Source: Patescibacteria group bacterium
GTDB taxonomy: Bacteria; Patescibacteriota; Minisyncoccia; Phycocordibacterales; JANLHH01
Assembly: GCA_038063375.1 (NCBI GenBank)
Contig: JBBTVG010000013.1
Span: forward strand, 1 to 37,348
Length of the DNA stretch: 37,348 nucleotides
Direction: 5' to 3'
Part shown: piece by piece, positions 29,742 through 37,348 of the stretch
How positions within the stretch are numbered: position 1 is the stretch's first letter
Layout of the letters: every line of letters begins with the position of its first letter
Notes under the pieces: generated by a model
Seen by the model: the letters and a program-made list of their open reading frames with translations, nothing else
What the model was told of the DNA's origin: nothing
The model's database searches: none
Made by a program: the position numbers and the translations under genes

Positions 29742-32555
29742 TTAACTATTTTGGGTTAATAACACCGCCACAGTAGAACTGACAGTAATCTTTTCTGTTG
29801 GGACAATTACATATCGCCACGGTTTTGTTATGCCGTGTTTACCCACATTCGCTGAGACAAGCTCGCAATACTTGTCTGCGGTCTTCTTTTTCTCTTGTAC
29901 GTCTAGGTCTTTTATCTCACCGCTTGGCTTTACTTCAATCATTACGATTTCGTGTTCAAACTCAACTACAAAATCTGGCTCGTAGCGATGTTGCGAATTA
30001 CCAGCTTCATCACGCCAGTACAGTCCCTCGAATTGATTCGGAGCAGGCCTGAGCCAATCTTCCACTGACGGCTCTTTATCGAGAAGGTACGCCATTCGTG
30101 CTTCATCCGAAGAATCAAACCTGTACATTGAGTGGCACGCTTTCTTAAATCCTGTATAAATCTTGTCTCTTGAGAAACGGTCAAGTTGCGACTCCAAAGT
30201 TACAGGTTTTTCATCAAAACTTCGAGAGATGTTGTACTGCTCCAAATATGATTTTGGTTCACGAATACTGGACTCTAAATAACTCTCAGACTTGAACTCT
30301 TTGTGAGTTAAAATTTGATCGTATATTTCTTTGGCAATCTGACGGAAATTATTTTCCACCATCATTTTGAGTGCACTTACGTCACTGACAAATGATTTGT
30401 AATGCGCGACCGCCTGATTTGAAAGCTTAAGTAGCAATTCCTTTTGATCATCATAGTCAACAAGCGGATAATCAAGGAGTGCAGAAATGATAGTATTTTC
30501 TGGACTTTGTGCTCGACCTTCACCAAGGCTTGAAACACGAGTAATTTCAGTCTCCCGGTTTCCTTGGTAAGCAACGCCGAATAAATCCTTCTCTTCTTTG
30601 CCTTGTAACGCTTGTTCAAGGATTGAAGCGTCCGTAGCAAATTTACTTAATTTTGTTAAGTCTAAGTCAAAATTATCAATTGTAAGTTCGCCATAATGGG
30701 GTGTGAGCATCAACCTAGGAATAGGGATGTTACGAATCTCAATAGTCTGTTTGGAGATACGCCCGATGTCTTCGAGTTCTTTTTTCGCGGACTCACTTAA
30801 AATAGTAAACAGTGATCCTTCCTCGTATACGGCATCACTCGTCTGAGTACCTATCTTGATTGCTTCGTTCTTTGCCGTTATCTCTACAATCTCATTTATC
30901 TTATTTTGTATCGTCGCCACTTTTACATCTTCTGGGGTGTCGTCTGAAATAACAGCACTGACTGTTTTTGTGGCCTGTGCCTCAATTTCTTGCATAAGGC
31001 TTCCACTTGCCTTGATTTGCTCCTGAATGCTTGTGACAAAAGCTGACTGCACCTCAATTACCTCTCTTACTACTTTCGTGTCGTCGGTAGAAATACTTTC
31101 AATATTCGATGGCTGTATAAGCTTGGAGTGTTGTGCCTCCTCAATCACTTTCGCATAATTATCATGAGCAACAATCATTACACGATCAACATTTTTATTC
31201 CCCGTTTTTTCTCCATACGGCAAGCGAAGGCCACGGCCAATTGTTTGCTCAGTTAAAATTTGTGCCGCTGAAGACCTGATTGGGGCAATAGTGTAAATGT
31301 TTGCAACATCCCAACCCTCCTTGAGCATATTCACATGGATGACAATTTCCACGATGTTATCTGGGTGTTCAAGTGATATAAGCTTTTCAATTGTCTCATC
31401 CGCTTCGTCGCCTTTTGTTTTTGTATGAACTTCGATTACCTTGCCCTTGTAGGCACCTCCTCTAAATTGATCGCTATCAATCAGTGCGCGCAGTGCACTT
31501 GCATGAGCGGTGTCTTTCGCCACCACAAGCATCACAGGCTTCACTTCTTGTTTGTTATTTTCAAGAGCATATTCTTTCAAAGCAACTTTCGTGCGTTCAT
31601 GAAAAAAGGCGGCGAGCTGTAGTTTACGAGCATCGGTTTCTATGGACTCCGCATCCCACTGGCCAAAATCAACATCGGCTTCTGTGCCTACCCACGGATC
31701 TTTTACATACCCGTCCCGAATAGCATTTCCGAGATTATATGCGTAGAAGATATTTTTCTTGAGAATAAGCCCCGTGCCTTTCTTTGTACTCGTCGGAGCA
31801 AGATAGGGCGTAGCAGTAAATTCAAGTCCAAACAAAGGGTTTATACGGTCAAGCGAACCCATTGCCGCATCGGCATGGTAGTGGTGCGATTCATCCATCA
31901 ATACAACAAGATCATCGAGAGAGCTGAGATATTCAAAATATGATTCCCCGAGCATTTCACTAAACTTGGTAATACCTTTTTCTTTCTCTATATCCTTTTG
32001 CGCAAATTGCTGAATATTGAAAATGTTAATTTCTATCTTGTTTGCAAAAAGTTGCGCCATCTGGCTTTGGGCATAGTTGTCCTTGGTGATAACTTTTACA
32101 TTCGAAGTCGTAAGCTCTTCAATTCCTCGAAAAACATACTTGGGATTGTTGGCTTTACTGAAGTCATCTACCAACTTGCGATAAATCGTATTGCCAGGAG
32201 CAACGATCATAAAATGCTGTATGCCGTAAACAAGGTAGAGATACGCTACAAAGGCACCCATAAGACGAGTTTTGCCCACACCTGTAGCCAGTGCAAAGGT
32301 ATATGCAGGGAAAGTTCGTTCGAAAGATTGAAACTGTCTCAGGTCGGGTATTGCTTGAGAGTACTCTTTGGTCAAGGCCTCAATATCCTCGACGCTTCCA
32401 CGATTTTCTCTCTTCATTCTCGCCAATACCTTTTTGCCAGCATCTCCTTCTAGATAGTCAGCAAAAAACACCAAGCTTTTTTCTTGAGGATCTCGCAAAC
32501 TCATTGCGTTTGTTATGTATTGCAGGGCTTGTTCTCGGTTCATAAAAGTAGACAT
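29742..32555 (-). CDS. Type III restriction enzyme, Res subunit (helicase-nuclease)
   Basis: The product is 937 aa from the ATG at 32553-32555, 1 nt after the Mod stop; longer starts would overlap the mod gene. The superfamily 2 helicase core has ATGVGKT at 90-96 and DESHH at 221-225, with EFTATPYL a little later and the motif VI-like EQTIGRGLRLPYG in the second RecA domain. The C-terminal PD-(D/E)XK nuclease is seen at EPDFVVEFEHEIVMIEVK, with D861, E874 and K876. So all parts of a type III Res are present and appear intact. It should cut DNA near unmethylated paired sites, driven by ATP, together with Mod. The gene is followed 2 nt later by the 1132-aa gene. Confidence 0.92.
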   Translation of the reverse strand: MSTFMNREQALQYITNAMSLRDPQEKSLVFFADYLEGDAGKKVLARMKRENRGSVEDIEALTKEYSQAIPDLRQFQSFERTFPAYTFALATGVGKTRLMGAFVAYLYLVYGIQHFMIVAPGNTIYRKLVDDFSKANNPKYVFRGIEELTTSNVKVITKDNYAQSQMAQLFANKIEINIFNIQQFAQKDIEKEKGITKFSEMLGESYFEYLSSLDDLVVLMDESHHYHADAAMGSLDRINPLFGLEFTATPYLAPTSTKKGTGLILKKNIFYAYNLGNAIRDGYVKDPWVGTEADVDFGQWDAESIETDARKLQLAAFFHERTKVALKEYALENNKQEVKPVMLVVAKDTAHASALRALIDSDQFRGGAYKGKVIEVHTKTKGDEADETIEKLISLEHPDNIVEIVIHVNMLKEGWDVANIYTIAPIRSSAAQILTEQTIGRGLRLPYGEKTGNKNVDRVMIVAHDNYAKVIEEAQHSKLIQPSNIESISTDDTKVVREVIEVQSAFVTSIQEQIKASGSLMQEIEAQATKTVSAVISDDTPEDVKVATIQNKINEIVEITAKNEAIKIGTQTSDAVYEEGSLFTILSESAKKELEDIGRISKQTIEIRNIPIPRLMLTPHYGELTIDNFDLDLTKLSKFATDASILEQALQGKEEKDLFGVAYQGNRETEITRVSSLGEGRAQSPENTIISALLDYPLVDYDDQKELLLKLSNQAVAHYKSFVSDVSALKMMVENNFRQIAKEIYDQILTHKEFKSESYLESSIREPKSYLEQYNISRSFDEKPVTLESQLDRFSRDKIYTGFKKACHSMYRFDSSDEARMAYLLDKEPSVEDWLRPAPNQFEGLYWRDEAGNSQHRYEPDFVVEFEHEIVMIEVKPSGEIKDLDVQEKKKTADKYCELVSANVGKHGITKPWRYVIVPTEKITVSSTVAVLLTQNS

Positions 32556-32556
32556 A

Positions 32557-34173
32557 TTAGTTTTCGTCAGAATCAACTTCGTCTTCGTCAACTTCTTCCA
32601 TCGCTCGTTCTTTGATAGGAAGCAGGTATTCTTTCTTTCCAAATTGACACGCCTTCAAAATTGACTGCGGTATCTTTTTGATAGTGATACGGGTATCTAC
32701 CTTCTCACATCCAGGTTCAAATTTCTTTGGACAGATGAGGAGTGTCTCGTTTGCACCAAGATGACTCACAATCTGTTGAACCATTGCCACAGAAAGCATC
32801 TGGGTTGTTACATAAATACTATTGTTGCCTTGGCCTTTACCGTGCTTCCAGTAGTCAGATGGGCTTGGGGCAAATTTGTAGTTGGTAAGCTTACACATTG
32901 CGCGAATGAGTTTGGTATCGTTGTAATAGCTATCAATTACTGGATTACCGAATTCATCAATCACCACAAAGCTTGGGGCAAGCTCGTAAAACTTGTATCC
33001 GCCTCCACCTTTCCAGTCAAGAACTTTCGACAGCTCAAGACCATCATTTCCATCCACCACTTTTTTCATTCGAGGTTGCACATGGGTATATGCGTGTTCA
33101 CCCATTTCAATACCTACGTATCTTCTACCCATCTTTTGAGCTACAGCAGACGCTGTGCCAGAACCAAGGAATGAATCGAGTATTAGATCACCAGGTTTGG
33201 TTGCTAAGTCTAAAACTCTTTTTAACAATCTCTCCGGCTTTGGTGTACTAAATAAATCCGTTTGACCGGCGAATAATTTTCTCGCCTCCGACTTAGCCTC
33301 GATATTATGTCCGACTTCAGAGTGGAACCAAAGAGAGAGCGGGACTGTTCCTTGTTGAACTTCTGAGAGAAAAGTCTTCTTATATGGACGCGAAATACCT
33401 TTTGAACCAAACCATATTCTATTATCAGATAACAGTTCTTGATACTTCTCCTTTGAAACTACCCAGCAGCGGGTAGGAGGTGGTAAAAATTCCTTCCCAG
33501 CGGGTGAAAGAATCGTATAATAATTCTTTTCAGAAAATGTCTTTACCGAAAGATTGGTTGGATACCATGGGCCACGCGAATCGTTATCAGGGTTAGAATA
33601 TTTAGCATTTAATTCATCTGACCGTTTCAGTAAATTGGGTCTCCAAGAGTCCTTGGACTTTGCATAAACCAAAATGTGATCGTGTACGTCTGATAACCAC
33701 TTAGCATCATTTGATGCGGCGTACTTCTTTTGCCATATGACATTTGCTACAAAATTATTTCTTCCAAACACTTCATCGCATAATACTTTCAGGTAATGCG
33801 TCTCATCATCGTCGATGGATATCCAGATGCTTCCGTGATCTGGATGCAGGAGCTCTCGCAGTAACTCCAGTCTTGGCTTCATCAGGGAAAGCCACGTGGA
33901 ATGCTCTACGCTGTCGTCGTAGTGCTCAAAAGCATTCCCAGTGTTGTATGGGGGGTCGATATAAATGCACTTCACCTTGCCTTCATACTCGGGCAGGAGA
34001 GCTTTGAGTGCGAGAAGGTTGTCGCCATGGATGATCATGTTCTCGCTGTCCTTGTCGCCATATGACAGATCAGTCCGCTCTTCCAAGATACGTGGCTCAA
34101 TATTCGCAATATCATACTCGGGATTATTCTTCCCGATCCATGTAAGCTCTAGTTTTTGTTTGTTATTGCTCAT
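32557..34173 (-). CDS. Type III Mod DNA methyltransferase (beta class, N6-adenine)
   Basis: The product is 538 aa. Catalytic motif IV is DPPYNTGN, with DPPY at 73-76, and the S-adenosylmethionine motif FLGSGT is at 335-340, so the order is IV then I, as in beta-class amino-methyltransferases. The stretch between (about 130-320) is the target-recognition domain. The segment AFEHYDDSVEHSTWLSLM next to motif IV is typical of type III Mod. After the catalytic part, about 180 residues lead to an acidic tail (MEEVDEDEVDSDEN). It methylates adenine in a short asymmetric site and gives specificity to Res. The gene starts 6 nt after the SNF2 helicase and ends 1 nt before Res. The recognition sequence cannot be read from the protein by eye. 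Confidence 0.93.
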   Translation of the reverse strand: MSNNKQKLELTWIGKNNPEYDIANIEPRILEERTDLSYGDKDSENMIIHGDNLLALKALLPEYEGKVKCIYIDPPYNTGNAFEHYDDSVEHSTWLSLMKPRLELLRELLHPDHGSIWISIDDDETHYLKVLCDEVFGRNNFVANVIWQKKYAASNDAKWLSDVHDHILVYAKSKDSWRPNLLKRSDELNAKYSNPDNDSRGPWYPTNLSVKTFSEKNYYTILSPAGKEFLPPPTRCWVVSKEKYQELLSDNRIWFGSKGISRPYKKTFLSEVQQGTVPLSLWFHSEVGHNIEAKSEARKLFAGQTDLFSTPKPERLLKRVLDLATKPGDLILDSFLGSGTASAVAQKMGRRYVGIEMGEHAYTHVQPRMKKVVDGNDGLELSKVLDWKGGGGYKFYELAPSFVVIDEFGNPVIDSYYNDTKLIRAMCKLTNYKFAPSPSDYWKHGKGQGNNSIYVTTQMLSVAMVQQIVSHLGANETLLICPKKFEPGCEKVDTRITIKKIPQSILKACQFGKKEYLLPIKERAMEEVDEDEVDSDEN

Positions 34174-34179
34174 AAATTG

Positions 34180-37125
34180 TTAAATGATTTTCCAACTGAT
34201 TGTGAATAATGTTTCTATTTTTGACCTTTGCTTCAACTGAGCTTCTATTCCCTCCAGCAACTTTTCTTTTTTAACCTCTACTTCGTCCTGCGCCTCATAT
34301 AACTTTCTCCGCATTTCGTTCCGTTTTTTCTCTGAATCCTTTATTTCCCGTTGAGCCTTGAGCTTCTCCTCAAGATTAACAATTTTTTTGGCATTTGTTT
34401 TGGCTGTCTTAATGTCAATATCAAGCTTTCTCAAATCAAGCTCGAGTGCTTTCTTCACATCATCTGACCAATTGTCCAGCTTATCTACTTCATCATCAAA
34501 AAACTCACTGTTTCTTTCTGCAATCTGTCCAGAAATAACCGATATAGTTTGTTGCTCAAGCTCGTCTAGTTTCCCACACTCCTCAGATGACAATACTTTC
34601 GGTGCAACCGATTGAGCGGAGAGCGAAAATAACTTTTTAATAATATCTCTTTCAATGGGTTCACCAGCTTCATCGAGGGATGTTACGACAACAGCATCTT
34701 CCTTTTCAAAAGCTTCAACGGTGTAATTGGAAACTTTCAATATTCCACTTTTACCAACAAGAGGCTGTAGTACGGAAATAATTGATGAATGATTTGAGTA
34801 ATCAAAGACAATCTCTGCGGTATCAATCTGTTTGTTTTTTACCTCGTTCAGTATTCTTTGTGCCAAAGAATGCCCAGGGCGATATACATGGGCATCTTCT
34901 ACATTTTTACCAATTTTGTATGGACCTGGATCTATATCCTCGTTTTGGAAAGGATTTACTTTGAGAGAAAAAGAATACTCGTGCTCGGCAAAGTCAGCTT
35001 TATCCCCCAAGTAGTAACGGGTGACATCCCATAGCCAGCGTTCATAGGTATCAAGGTATGCCTGACTCTCTCTTTGATTGAGTTTAAGTTTTTCGTGGAC
35101 CTCGGAATCGAAATTTTCTAGAAGCTTCTGACGGGTATCAGATAAATTACTCTGAATACTTTCATCCATCTCTTCTTGGAGTTTATCGAAAGCAGTATTG
35201 ATATCTTCGGAAGTTCGGCATGTCTGATAAATACCAGCAATACGCTTTTCAAAATCCACACCAGATTCAATAGAGCCAAGTACCTCATCACTTGCGCCGA
35301 ACACACCTTTAAACAATTTAAACTTCTGATCTAACAGTTCATAGACGCGTTGGTCGGCTGCGTTCTTTCTATTTACAAAGTTGATTACGACAACATCATG
35401 TTTCTGTCCGTAACGATGGCAACGACCGATGCGTTGCTCGATGCGTTGCGGATTCCATGGTAAATCGTAGTTAATGACCAGCGAACAAAATTGCAGGTTC
35501 ACACCCTCAGCTCCCGCTTCGGTGGCAATCATAATTTCCGCTTCGTCTCTAAAATATTCAATCAGTGCCGCTCGAGTGTCAGCTGTCTTTGAGCCAGTTA
35601 CTTTATCGGTGTCCTTATTTTTTGCGAGCCAGTTTTTGTATATCTCTTTTGATTTATCGTCATTATTTGAACCGTTAAACAAAACGATTTTACCTTCATA
35701 ACCATTTTTGCCGAGTAGAGTCTCTGAAAGATATCTTTGTGTGATAGTGGATTCAGTAAAAATGATTGCTTTCTTCTTAGCACCTAGTTCGGCCGTCATT
35801 TCAAAACCTTTCTTGAGAGCAGTAAGTAGGGCGTCTCCCTTGGAATTTGTATATATTTTTTGTGCGAGATCACGGAATCTTTCTAGATCAGCTTTTTCAT
35901 GCTCCATGAGTACAATATCTTTCTCTGTGAGAGCTTTCTTTTCCTTCTCATCTTCATCTTCATCGCTCTCCTCATCATCAATCCATTCATCTGATACTTC
36001 TGGAAGAGCTTCAAAATCTCCTAGTAGTGATATGGTATCTACATCTTGCTGAGGTAACTTTGCTTTTGTATCTGTAATTAATCGTTCAAGCTTATATACC
36101 AATTTATCCAAGGTGCTAGCGATAGCGAAGGAAGACGATGCTAAAAGCTTTCGCAAAATGAGCGTCATGAGCTGGCGCTGACTAAAAGGTAGGGCGTAGA
36201 GCTTTGTCCGCTGAAGATACTCAGACATTCCGTCATAGAGCTCAACTTCCTGCTCAGTAGGAACATAGTCCTGTGTTATCGGCTTTCGCTCGGTATAGTT
36301 AATATATTCCAGCACCTGGCGACGGAGCGTGCGGATACAGACTGGCTTTAGGCGATTACGTAAATCGACAAACATTTCTTGCTTTGGCTCAACAAGACCG
36401 ACTTCATTCTCATAAATATCCTGCTCGCGGGAAACTCGTGCATAATTTGCTTTGAAACTTTTGAGATCACCAAATACATGATCATCAATAATACTCACCA
36501 GTCCATAGAGTTCGAGTAGGGAGTTTTGTAGTGGAGTTGCGGTAAGTAAGATTTTGGGTACTTCCGTCAGCGCATCTTTAATTTCGCGTGCAATCTTATT
36601 GCTCGTTTTATATACATTACGAAGACGATGTGCCTCATCAATTACGGCCAAGTCCCATTTCGTCTGTTTTATGTATGGAGATTTAGAGCGAGCAAAGTGG
36701 TATGAGCAGATAATTATTTTGTCTTCTTGATTGAACGGATTCAGATTTCCATCTTTTATGTACTGGTTGAAAGATTTTGCTTCAAGAATTATTGAAGGTA
36801 GAAAGAATTTCTCCGAAAGTTCGTCGTTCCACTGTTTTCGCAAACTTGAAGGTACTATCAAAAGAATACTTCTCTTTCTCTCTGCCCATTTCTGGGAGAG
36901 AACAAGTCCTGCCTCAATCGTTTTTCCTAGACCAACTTCATCTGCAAGAATTGCACCTTTTGAGAGCGGCGAGCGAAAGGCAAAAAGCGCCGCTTCTATC
37001 TGGTGTGGGTTTAGATCAACCTGAGCATTAGAAAGTGTGGAGGAAAGTTTCTCCAAACTATTGGAGGAACATCGCTTGGTCAGCTCGTAAGCAAAATATT
37101 TAGCTTGTTGATCAGTAATTTTCAT
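34180..37125 (-). CDS. SNF2-family helicase-like ATPase (981 aa)
   Basis: The product is 981 aa. The SNF2 core has DEVGLGKTIEAG (DEVGLGKT at 62-69), VIDEAHRLRN (DEAH at 163-166), LLTATPLQNS at 193-202, and in the second half IATEAGAEGVNLQFCS and INYDLPWNPQRIEQRIGRCH (motif VI, about 551-570). An acidic insert sits at about 376-395. The C-terminal ~350 residues are helical and end in a probable coiled coil (about 880-960). The DEVGLGKTIEAG form is that of RapA-like and defence-linked SNF2 proteins. It would move along double-stranded DNA and could remodel or clear bound complexes. Type III restriction does not need it, so its presence marks a composite system. It starts 4 nt after the HTH gene. 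Confidence 0.92.
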   Translation of the reverse strand: MKITDQQAKYFAYELTKRCSSNSLEKLSSTLSNAQVDLNPHQIEAALFAFRSPLSKGAILADEVGLGKTIEAGLVLSQKWAERKRSILLIVPSSLRKQWNDELSEKFFLPSIILEAKSFNQYIKDGNLNPFNQEDKIIICSYHFARSKSPYIKQTKWDLAVIDEAHRLRNVYKTSNKIAREIKDALTEVPKILLTATPLQNSLLELYGLVSIIDDHVFGDLKSFKANYARVSREQDIYENEVGLVEPKQEMFVDLRNRLKPVCIRTLRRQVLEYINYTERKPITQDYVPTEQEVELYDGMSEYLQRTKLYALPFSQRQLMTLILRKLLASSSFAIASTLDKLVYKLERLITDTKAKLPQQDVDTISLLGDFEALPEVSDEWIDDEESDEDEDEKEKKALTEKDIVLMEHEKADLERFRDLAQKIYTNSKGDALLTALKKGFEMTAELGAKKKAIIFTESTITQRYLSETLLGKNGYEGKIVLFNGSNNDDKSKEIYKNWLAKNKDTDKVTGSKTADTRAALIEYFRDEAEIMIATEAGAEGVNLQFCSLVINYDLPWNPQRIEQRIGRCHRYGQKHDVVVINFVNRKNAADQRVYELLDQKFKLFKGVFGASDEVLGSIESGVDFEKRIAGIYQTCRTSEDINTAFDKLQEEMDESIQSNLSDTRQKLLENFDSEVHEKLKLNQRESQAYLDTYERWLWDVTRYYLGDKADFAEHEYSFSLKVNPFQNEDIDPGPYKIGKNVEDAHVYRPGHSLAQRILNEVKNKQIDTAEIVFDYSNHSSIISVLQPLVGKSGILKVSNYTVEAFEKEDAVVVTSLDEAGEPIERDIIKKLFSLSAQSVAPKVLSSEECGKLDELEQQTISVISGQIAERNSEFFDDEVDKLDNWSDDVKKALELDLRKLDIDIKTAKTNAKKIVNLEEKLKAQREIKDSEKKRNEMRRKLYEAQDEVEVKKEKLLEGIEAQLKQRSKIETLFTISWKII

Positions 37126-37129
37126 ACTT

Positions 37130-37330
37130 TTATTTCTGATTGAGCACTTTCAATATATCCTCCTTGCGGTAACGGCGGTCTCTTCGTGTACCAAACCGCA
37201 TCGCTTTCAGGAGACCTTTGTTGTCCCACTTACGCAAGGTGTTTGGATGACAATTCAATACATCACACGCTTGTTGGAGTGTCAGGATATCGAGGAGGGC
37301 GGATAGGTTTTTGTCGTGATTTGTTGGCAT
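37130..37330 (-). CDS. Small excisionase/MerR-like HTH protein
   Basis: The product is 66 aa. A winged helix-turn-helix of the excisionase or MerR type covers most of it: LTLQQACDVLNCHPNTLRKW, then a short wing DNKGLLKAMRFGTRRDRRYR and the last helix EDILKVLNQK. Such proteins bind DNA as regulators or as recombination directionality factors. It is the first gene of the operon in the window, 4 nt ahead of the SNF2 gene. Only 18 nt remain upstream, so its promoter lies outside the window or at the edge and is not visible. It may regulate the operon or remain from a mobile element, and no integrase is seen to decide between these. Confidence 0.85.
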   Translation of the reverse strand: MPTNHDKNLSALLDILTLQQACDVLNCHPNTLRKWDNKGLLKAMRFGTRRDRRYRKEDILKVLNQK

Positions 37331-37348
37331 AAAGCTAACTTACCATTA

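Noticed and set aside
24573-37330. Assigning the operon to DISARM or BREX
   Set aside because: DISARM needs DrmA/DrmB (DUF1998) and a phospholipase-D protein, and BREX needs PglZ/BrxC-type proteins. None of these is seen; Mod and Res fit type III restriction instead.
37130-37330. Excisionase-like HTH gene as proof of an active prophage or integrative element
   Set aside because: No integrase, attachment sites or phage structural genes are in the window; such HTH genes also serve as simple regulators of defence operons.
1-37348. tRNA, rRNA or CRISPR arrays
   Set aside because: No cloverleaf, rRNA-like stretch or regularly spaced short repeats were seen. The surface-protein repeats are coding and irregular.

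Overview
This window reads as a piece of a genome from the candidate phyla radiation (Patescibacteria, most likely a Parcubacteria-type lineage). The reasons are: many very small hypothetical membrane proteins; a giant secreted protein built from Ala-Thr-Ser-Thr repeats; an in-frame LPTGQAG mini-palindrome in a coding sequence, which I associate with such genomes; and few Shine-Dalgarno sites but many -10 boxes lying 4-8 nt in front of the start codon, which implies leaderless mRNAs. The lineage call is inference. Nearly every gene is on the minus strand. Translation-level names come from motifs and family recognition, not from a search.

Layout, left to right. (1) 1-3997: the N-terminal ~1,330 codons of a GC-rich repetitive surface protein that runs off the left edge, with a 359-nt block present twice and apparently identical. 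(2) 4172-6191: a DoxX-family membrane protein and a secreted GH18-like glycosidase with a peptidoglycan-binding domain. (3) 6295-15545: a 13-gene co-directional cluster for copper or heavy-metal handling and envelope redox chemistry. It holds a multicopper oxidase, a CPH-type P1B ATPase with an HMBD metal-binding head, DUF302, two DUF1573 proteins, an anchored rhodanese, and several Cys/His-rich membrane-anchored proteins I cannot name. It begins at a leaderless promoter (15552-15579), ends at a strong nested terminator (6218-6278), and is interrupted by a ~158-bp inverted-repeat element (10921-11078).

(4) 15661-24000: small accessory genes. They include a DUF5678/retropepsin pair behind a palindromic operator, a thermonuclease with an Excalibur domain, several small membrane proteins, a Gmad2 protein, overlapping alpha/beta-hydrolase and phosphoribosyltransferase genes, a structured intergenic block (22045-22203), a matrixin-like metalloprotease with a coiled-coil insert, and a SanA/YdcF protein. 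(5) 24245-37330: an AT-richer defence island. Six tightly packed minus-strand genes encode an excisionase-like HTH protein, a SNF2-family helicase, a type III Mod methyltransferase, a type III Res helicase-nuclease, a large unrecognised helical protein (1132 aa) and an unrecognised protein with a PD-(D/E)XK-like core (586 aa). A plus-strand gene for a small XRE-like regulator, with a 10-bp inverted-repeat operator over its own leaderless promoter, converges on the end of this operon.

The most interesting candidate for an undescribed system is the defence operon: a type III restriction-modification core joined by translational-style spacing to a SNF2 helicase on one side and to a sensor-like helical protein plus putative nuclease on the other. 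The second candidate is the metal/redox operon with its set of unnamed Cys/His-rich envelope proteins.
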